This document shows, in pieces, positions 13,589 through 17,100 of a stretch of 17,100 nt of DNA. Under the pieces are notes generated by a model. The model was not told the origin of the DNA. It made no database searches and was given only the letters and a program-made list of their open reading frames with translations. Within the stretch, counting starts at the first letter, position 1. Each line of letters starts with the position of its first letter. Made by a program: the position numbers and the translations under genes. Location of the stretch: positions 1 to 17,100 of the forward strand of contig SVRU01000058.1 of assembly GCA_015064665.1 (NCBI GenBank), given 5' to 3'. The stretch comes from Oscillospiraceae bacterium. GTDB taxonomy: Bacteria; Bacillota_A; Clostridia; Oscillospirales; CAG-272.

Positions 13589-14860
13589 ATGAAATCAGCA
13601 AACGAGCTTTTTGAACTTATAAATAAATGTCCCTCGCCGTATCATACGGTTTCGTCTGTCAAATCAGAGCTTTTGGCAAGCGGATATACCGAGCTTTTTG
13701 AAAACGAGGCGTGGACTCTTTTCGTGGGAGGTAAATATTTTGTTGTAAGAGGCGGAACCTCGATAATTGCTTTCAAATATAACCCCGATGCGAACGGCTT
13801 TATGGCAGTAGCGTCTCATTCGGACTCGCCGTCGTTTAAGCTGAAGGTTACTCCCGAGACGGTCGGAGCATATTCTCGCCTCGAGGTTGAAAAATACGGC
13901 GGAATGATATACTATTCTTGGTTTGACAGACCTCTTTCGCTTGCCGGCAGAGTGGTTTTGCGCACCGATGACGGAATAGAAACAAGGATTGTTAATATCG
14001 ACCGCGACCTTGCCGTAATACCGAGCGTGGCAATCCATATGAACCGCTCGATAAACGACGGATATAAATTCAATCCTGCGCAGGATTTGTTGCCTCTTGT
14101 CGGCTCTTCCGAGTCGCGCGGAGATGTTATGAGGAGTGTTGCCGATTCTCTCGGCGTATCGGTCGATTCCATTGCTGCTCATGACCTTTATCTCTATAAT
14201 CGCGAGCATGGAAGGGTTTTCGGTGTAAATAACGAATTCATTCTCTCACCCCGTTTGGATAATCTTGAGTGTGTGTACGCCTCTCTCAAAGCCTTTCTGT
14301 CGGCGGGTGATTCCGATTCGGTACAGGTGTTCTGCGCATTTGATAACGAGGAGGTCGGTTCCGAAACAAAGCAGGGCGCGGCGTCTACCTTCTTTTACGA
14401 TACTCTTTCGCGTATTGCGGGGGATAAGCTTCTTCCGATGCTTAAAGAAAGCTTTATGGTAAGCGCGGATAACGCTCATGCAAAGCACCCGAATCATCCG
14501 GAGCTTGCCGATGCGGATAACGCACCGCTTCTCAACGGCGGAATCGTTATAAAATGGAATGCAAATCAACGGTATACTACCGACGGCGTATCCGCGGCTG
14601 TTTTTCAAACCTTGTGCGAAAGGTGCGGAGCAAAAACGCAGACCTTCTATACGCGCGCCGATATGCTCTCGGGTTCAACTCTCGGCTCGATATCTAACAC
14701 AAAGGTTTCTGTGTGCTCGGTTGATATAGGTCTTGCGCAGCTTGCTATGCATTCTGCGTCAGAAGTTGCGGGTGCTTATGACGTTTGCGAAATGGTCAAG
14801 GCACTTACAGAGCTTTATAATACCTCTCTTACGGTTAACGGTGATAAAATTCTTTTCTGA
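13589..14860 (+). CDS. apeB: M18 family aminopeptidase
   Basis: This 423-residue cytosolic di-zinc aminopeptidase of family M18 usually forms a large dodecameric assembly. It trims N-terminal residues from peptides; acidic residues are preferred in some members. Blocks: NKCPSPYHTVSSVKSEL at 12-28, ASHSDSPSFKLKVTPE at 75-90 (metal ligands His77 and Asp79 region), SWFDRPLSLAGRV, LSPRLDNLE (bridging Asp), FDNEEVGSETKQGA (catalytic Glu pair), NAHAKHPNHPELAD, LNGGIVIKWNANQRYTTDG and the C-terminal MHSASEVAG containing the last His ligand. Length matches the family (about 430). It is divergent from the pepD-M29 operon, and the three peptidases together could complete breakdown of imported or intracellular peptides. 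Its final stop-codon base is already part of the terminator stem. Confidence 0.94.
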   Translation: MKSANELFELINKCPSPYHTVSSVKSELLASGYTELFENEAWTLFVGGKYFVVRGGTSIIAFKYNPDANGFMAVASHSDSPSFKLKVTPETVGAYSRLEVEKYGGMIYYSWFDRPLSLAGRVVLRTDDGIETRIVNIDRDLAVIPSVAIHMNRSINDGYKFNPAQDLLPLVGSSESRGDVMRSVADSLGVSVDSIAAHDLYLYNREHGRVFGVNNEFILSPRLDNLECVYASLKAFLSAGDSDSVQVFCAFDNEEVGSETKQGAASTFFYDTLSRIAGDKLLPMLKESFMVSADNAHAKHPNHPELADADNAPLLNGGIVIKWNANQRYTTDGVSAAVFQTLCERCGAKTQTFYTRADMLSGSTLGSISNTKVSVCSVDIGLAQLAMHSASEVAGAYDVCEMVKALTELYNTSLTVNGDKILF

Positions 14861-14909
14861 AAAAATGCGCAAAAGCAAGCGTTTAGAGGATTGCTTTTGC
14901 GCATTTTTT
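14860..14909. terminator. Bidirectional terminator shared by M18 and DUF5662 genes
   Basis: A perfect 19-base stem (14860-14878 with 14891-14909; core ATGCGCAAAAGCAA) with a 12-base loop ends in A and T runs on both sides. It begins at the last base of the M18 stop codon and reaches into the stop codon of the converging DUF5662 gene. Confidence 0.93.
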
Positions 14910-15447
14910 ATTTTTTGTGACAAACATCGTAGGTTTTCTTCATGTACTTTTTATTCAGCACGTAGCTTTCCCCGTGTTCTTTTATGTCCTTAAAGACCTG
15001 CTCAATAAATCGCATAGTGCGCGGATTTCCGTTAACCTTGTTGCCGTACCGTTCCCAGTGCTCAACGAGGCTATCCGGTGAGTAATCCTTGCCCTTATAG
15101 GTCTTTGTAGCAGCAAGCTTGTCGCAAATACATTCGACGGCATACTTGTACGGCATAATGGGCGTTGCCTCGCAATCGGGGTCAAGCCAGTATTCAATAT
15201 GATGCTTGTTTCTTCCCTTGTGGTGAAGCCACGCATAGCTGACTCCAACAGCTCTGCGGCATACACCGATAGGTGAGCGGTTGCCTTGATAATATCGAGC
15301 GCTTTCAAAAAGCTCGACCGGAGAAAATTTTGAAAGATCGTGAACAATACCGCGCCATACTAGGCCGCATTTTGCGCAATGTATAAATACCTTGTTTTTG
15401 TGCCGTATAATAAGACCGATGTGTTTTAATAGGTTTAATATTTTCAT
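14908..15447 (-). CDS. DUF5662 family protein
   Basis: This 179-residue protein matches the pattern of the DUF5662 family of Firmicutes, whose function is not established. It is rich in conserved His and Asp in an arrangement that suggests a metal site: His23 (KVFIHCAKCGL), His36-Asp37 (IVHDLSKFSPVE), YYQGNRSP at 52-59, His75-His76 and His82-His83 (AWLHHKGRNKHHIEYW) and CDKLAATKTYKGKDYSP at 108-123. The spacing of His and His-Asp recalls HD-domain phosphohydrolases, but that is only a resemblance. No signal peptide or membrane helix is evident. The ATG at 15447 lacks a clear Shine-Dalgarno sequence, which is unusual for this window. It lies 56 bases downstream of the AEC permease gene on the same strand and may be cotranscribed with it. 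Confidence 0.82.
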   Translation of the reverse strand: MKILNLLKHIGLIIRHKNKVFIHCAKCGLVWRGIVHDLSKFSPVELFESARYYQGNRSPIGVCRRAVGVSYAWLHHKGRNKHHIEYWLDPDCEATPIMPYKYAVECICDKLAATKTYKGKDYSPDSLVEHWERYGNKVNGNPRTMRFIEQVFKDIKEHGESYVLNKKYMKKTYDVCHKK

Positions 15448-15503
15448 AAAAATACAATTTTATTCGACATATAATGACGAAATTCTTTAAAGGTTTACAT
15501 TTT

Positions 15504-16481
15504 TTAAAAAACGCCGACAAGCTTCAAAATAAAGGATGACAGAAATATTACGACCGATGAAATCAGCGTCGTCCATACGACGAGCTGACCGGCAAGCGTG
15601 TGGTCTGCACCCATCGACTGACACATGGGAACGGTTGAAACAGCAACCGGCGTCGAAAACATGGCAACGAAGGTGGCGAAATTTGCTCCGTTAAAGCTGC
15701 CGAGAAGATAAGCAACGGTGAGAGTTGATACGGGGATAATTACCGAGCGAAGCGTAATGCCGAATATTATTTGTTTTTTCAGAGTGGGGATTGCGGAAAA
15801 TTCGAACTGCGCTCCAAGCGCAAGCAGTGCCATTGGCGTAGCCGCTCCGGAAAGACTTTTCAAAACGTCAAACAGAATTTCAACCTCAGAAAGTCTGAAG
15901 CCTATATCAAGCTTAACGAATAACGCGCGGAATGCAATTACGACAAGGCCCGAGCAAACGCCTATAATGAGCGGGTTTTTTGCAATATTCAAAAGGATAG
16001 TTTTAATATTCGGTTTCTCGTCTTCGCTGTATATGCACAGACAAATAACGCCCAGAATGTTAAAAACGGGAATGATAAAAGCGGCAAGAAGTGATGCCAT
16101 CGCCGCACCCTCTGCCGCAAAAAGTGAGGTAGCAAGCGGAATTCCGATAAGAGCGTAATTAGATCTGAAGATTGATTGCAGTATTACTCCTCTTTGATTC
16201 TTTTGCGGAAACAGAAGGTTGACCACGGGAATAAAGCCTAGAAAAAGCAAAAAAGTTATTATAAGAACGTACCATACGTAATTTAAGTTTACGCTTCCGA
16301 TATCAGCAATATTGTAGACGTTCAAAAATAGCATTGCGGGCAATAAAAGCTTAAAAACGATTGCGTTTACCGATTTCGCGACGCTGACGTTCATAAGTCC
16401 GGTTTTTTTAATGACGTATCCAAGCGTAACGGTTAAAACGATTGGCATGGTTGCGTTCAGTGCAAAAACAAATGAATTCAT
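15504..16481 (-). CDS. AEC (auxin efflux carrier) family permease
   Basis: This 325-residue integral membrane protein has about ten hydrophobic helices in two groups separated by a more polar central stretch (near ICLCIYSEDEKPNIKTIL). This is the layout of the AEC transporter family, which exports organic acids or related anions in bacteria (malate, malonate and others). Family-like segments include LGYVIKKTGLMN near 20-31, NAIVFKLLLPAMLFLNVY near 39-56, NPLIIGVCSGLVV, ATPMALLALGAQF and FSTPVAVSTVPMCQSMGAD. The frame is open to a TTG at 16505, but ATG at 16481 is preferred: it is preceded by GAAAGGA at 16492-16498 and fits the predicted transcript start. Substrate is unknown. It is divergent from ssrA and followed by the DUF5662 gene. 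Confidence 0.9.
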   Translation of the reverse strand: MNSFVFALNATMPIVLTVTLGYVIKKTGLMNVSVAKSVNAIVFKLLLPAMLFLNVYNIADIGSVNLNYVWYVLIITFLLFLGFIPVVNLLFPQKNQRGVILQSIFRSNYALIGIPLATSLFAAEGAAMASLLAAFIIPVFNILGVICLCIYSEDEKPNIKTILLNIAKNPLIIGVCSGLVVIAFRALFVKLDIGFRLSEVEILFDVLKSLSGAATPMALLALGAQFEFSAIPTLKKQIIFGITLRSVIIPVSTLTVAYLLGSFNGANFATFVAMFSTPVAVSTVPMCQSMGADHTLAGQLVVWTTLISSVVIFLSSFILKLVGVF

Positions 16482-16504
16482 ACGATTAAATTCCTTTCGC
16501 ACCA

Positions 16505-16533
16505 ATTATACCATATTTTTAATTTTTTTGCAA
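16505..16533 (-). promoter_or_regulatory. Promoter of the AEC permease gene (extended -10)
   Basis: On the minus strand TTGCAA (16533-16528) and TATAAT (16510-16505) have a 17-base spacer, with TGG directly before TATAAT giving an extended -10. The transcript would start near 16498, leaving a short leader of about 17 bases that includes the ribosome site. Confidence 0.65.
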
Positions 16534-16564
16534 TAAGTTGCGCAAAATAAATACACGTCAGATG

Positions 16565-16593
16565 TTGACAATAAGCAAAAAAAAGGGTATAAT
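16565..16593 (+). promoter_or_regulatory. Consensus promoter of ssrA
   Basis: TTGACA at 16565-16570 and TATAAT at 16588-16593 are 17 bases apart. A second TATAAT sits at 16594-16599. The predicted transcript start near 16600 is about 14 bases before the mature tmRNA 5' end, as expected for a precursor trimmed by RNase P. Confidence 0.85.
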
Positions 16594-16613
16594 TATAATG
16601 CAACTGTACTAAC

Positions 16614-16980
16614 GGGGCCGCAATGGTTTCGACGGGGGCAGTGAGGCATGATAAGCGTAGCGCGCCGGATAATCGCGTCAAAATGTCCAAACTTAAATAA
16701 TAAACGACAACAATAAAGTTGCAATGGCAGCGTAAGCTGTGCCGCGGCTGATAATTGCCGCCCGCACCGCGGGTGAGGACTACGTCTCCCGCCGTGCGTC
16801 AAATCAGTAGTGAACATGAACCGAGATTTCGCCTTTGTATCGGTCATGCATAAAAAGGCTACCTGAGGTGAAGCCTGTCTGTCGGCGTCCCATAGGGGAA
16901 TTTCAATAGATTGACTGCCTACGGAGAAAGTTATGTCAAGCGGTCTTCGGACACGGGTTCAATTCCCGTCGGTTCCACCA
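16614..16980 (+). ncRNA. ssrA: Transfer-messenger RNA (tmRNA)
   Basis: This is a one-piece tmRNA of about 367 bases. The 5' end GGGGCCGCAATGGTTTCGACGG is the tmRNA signature, with the TTTCGAC element. The 3' end has a T-arm (ACACGGGTTCAATTCCCGT region) and an encoded CCA. GGGGCCG at 16614-16620 pairs with CGGTTCC at 16970-16976 as a 7-base acceptor stem (with G-U pairs), leaving ACCA. The tag reading frame ends AAA GTT GCA ATG GCA GCG TAA at 16715-16735, so the degradation tag ends KVAMAA. Reading back in frame gives NDNNKVAMAA from 16703. The upstream pattern TAATA resembles the UARUN-like sequence before resume codons, which would make the resume codon AAC rather than the common alanine codon. 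With SmpB it rescues stalled ribosomes. Open frames on the other strand here are shadows. Confidence 0.96.
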
Positions 16981-17052
16981 AACGTGTATTGGACGAACAC
17001 TTACTTTTTCAGCGGCGGCTTCGCCGTCAAGGTTTCGCTCTAATACGAACAG

Positions 17053-17093
17053 AAAAACGCCATCTTAGATGAAAGTCTAAGGTGGCGTTTTTT
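17053..17093 (+). terminator. Rho-independent terminator after ssrA
   Basis: A 17-base stem (17053-17069 with 17076-17092, one G-T pair; core ACGCCATCTTAGA) with a 6-base loop ends in a run of T. It lies about 70 bases after the tmRNA 3' end; the spacer holds only a short GGCGGC-type hairpin and no gene. Confidence 0.9.
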
Positions 17094-17100
17094 CGTTTAT

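Noticed and set aside
14246..14608. Minus-strand frame opposite the M18 gene
   Set aside because: The plus strand carries all M18 catalytic blocks continuously, so this is a shadow.
16482..16505. TTG start of the AEC permease
   Set aside because: It would begin inside the -10 box; ATG at 16481 has GAAAGGA at a fitting distance.
16593..16847. Minus-strand open frames across the ssrA region
   Set aside because: The sequence is a tmRNA with pairing ends and tag frame; the frames have no protein-like features.
16930..16980. Separate tRNA gene ending in CCA
   Set aside because: The T-arm and acceptor end belong to the tRNA-like domain of the tmRNA and pair with its 5' end.
16981..17052. Short GGCGGC/GCCGTC hairpin after ssrA as a terminator
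   Set aside because: The stem is short and has no T run; the strong terminator is at 17053-17093.

Overview
The window looks like chromosomal DNA of a low-to-moderate-GC Gram-positive anaerobe, most likely a gut-type Clostridia (Oscillospiraceae/Ruminococcaceae-like). The basis is strong AGGAGG-type ribosome binding sites, textbook TTGACA-17-TATAAT promoters, LysM-CAP and DUF5662 proteins of Firmicutes type, and a one-piece tmRNA. Species-level placement is not possible from the sequence alone. Genes are densely packed; no intergenic stretch above 300 bases lacks a gene.

Region 1 (1-6837) is a carbohydrate- or envelope-polymer-like module. An AraC-type regulator (minus strand) is divergent from three tandem paralogous CapA-like metallophosphatase-fold proteins. 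A strong terminator follows, then a separately promoted 734-residue protein with the architecture of a six-hairpin glycoside hydrolase, closed by its own terminator. The CapA-like proteins carry no signal peptide or membrane anchor, so they appear cytosolic, unlike the classical capsule proteins of that family. Substrates are unknown. This module is the best candidate for an undescribed system.

Region 2 (6838-10810) holds a secreted LysM-CAP protein (plus strand), then a minus-strand operon of a PQ-loop/SemiSWEET-like small membrane protein and two tandem alpha/beta hydrolases. The leftover of a second, decayed copy of the membrane protein gene lies between the two hydrolases, showing that a membrane protein plus hydrolase unit was duplicated in tandem. 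A LysR regulator is divergent from this operon and is the obvious candidate controller.

Region 3 (10807-14910) is a cytosolic peptidase cluster. PepD-like Xaa-His dipeptidase and an M29 aminopeptidase form a minus-strand operon, with an M18 aminopeptidase divergent on the plus strand. The two promoters are nearly back to back. Together these enzymes would finish intracellular breakdown of small peptides.

Region 4 (14861-17100) contains a DUF5662 protein and an AEC-family permease (both minus strand), then the tmRNA gene ssrA with its own consensus promoter and a strong downstream terminator. Neighbouring units are separated by compact hairpin terminators, two of which serve converging genes.
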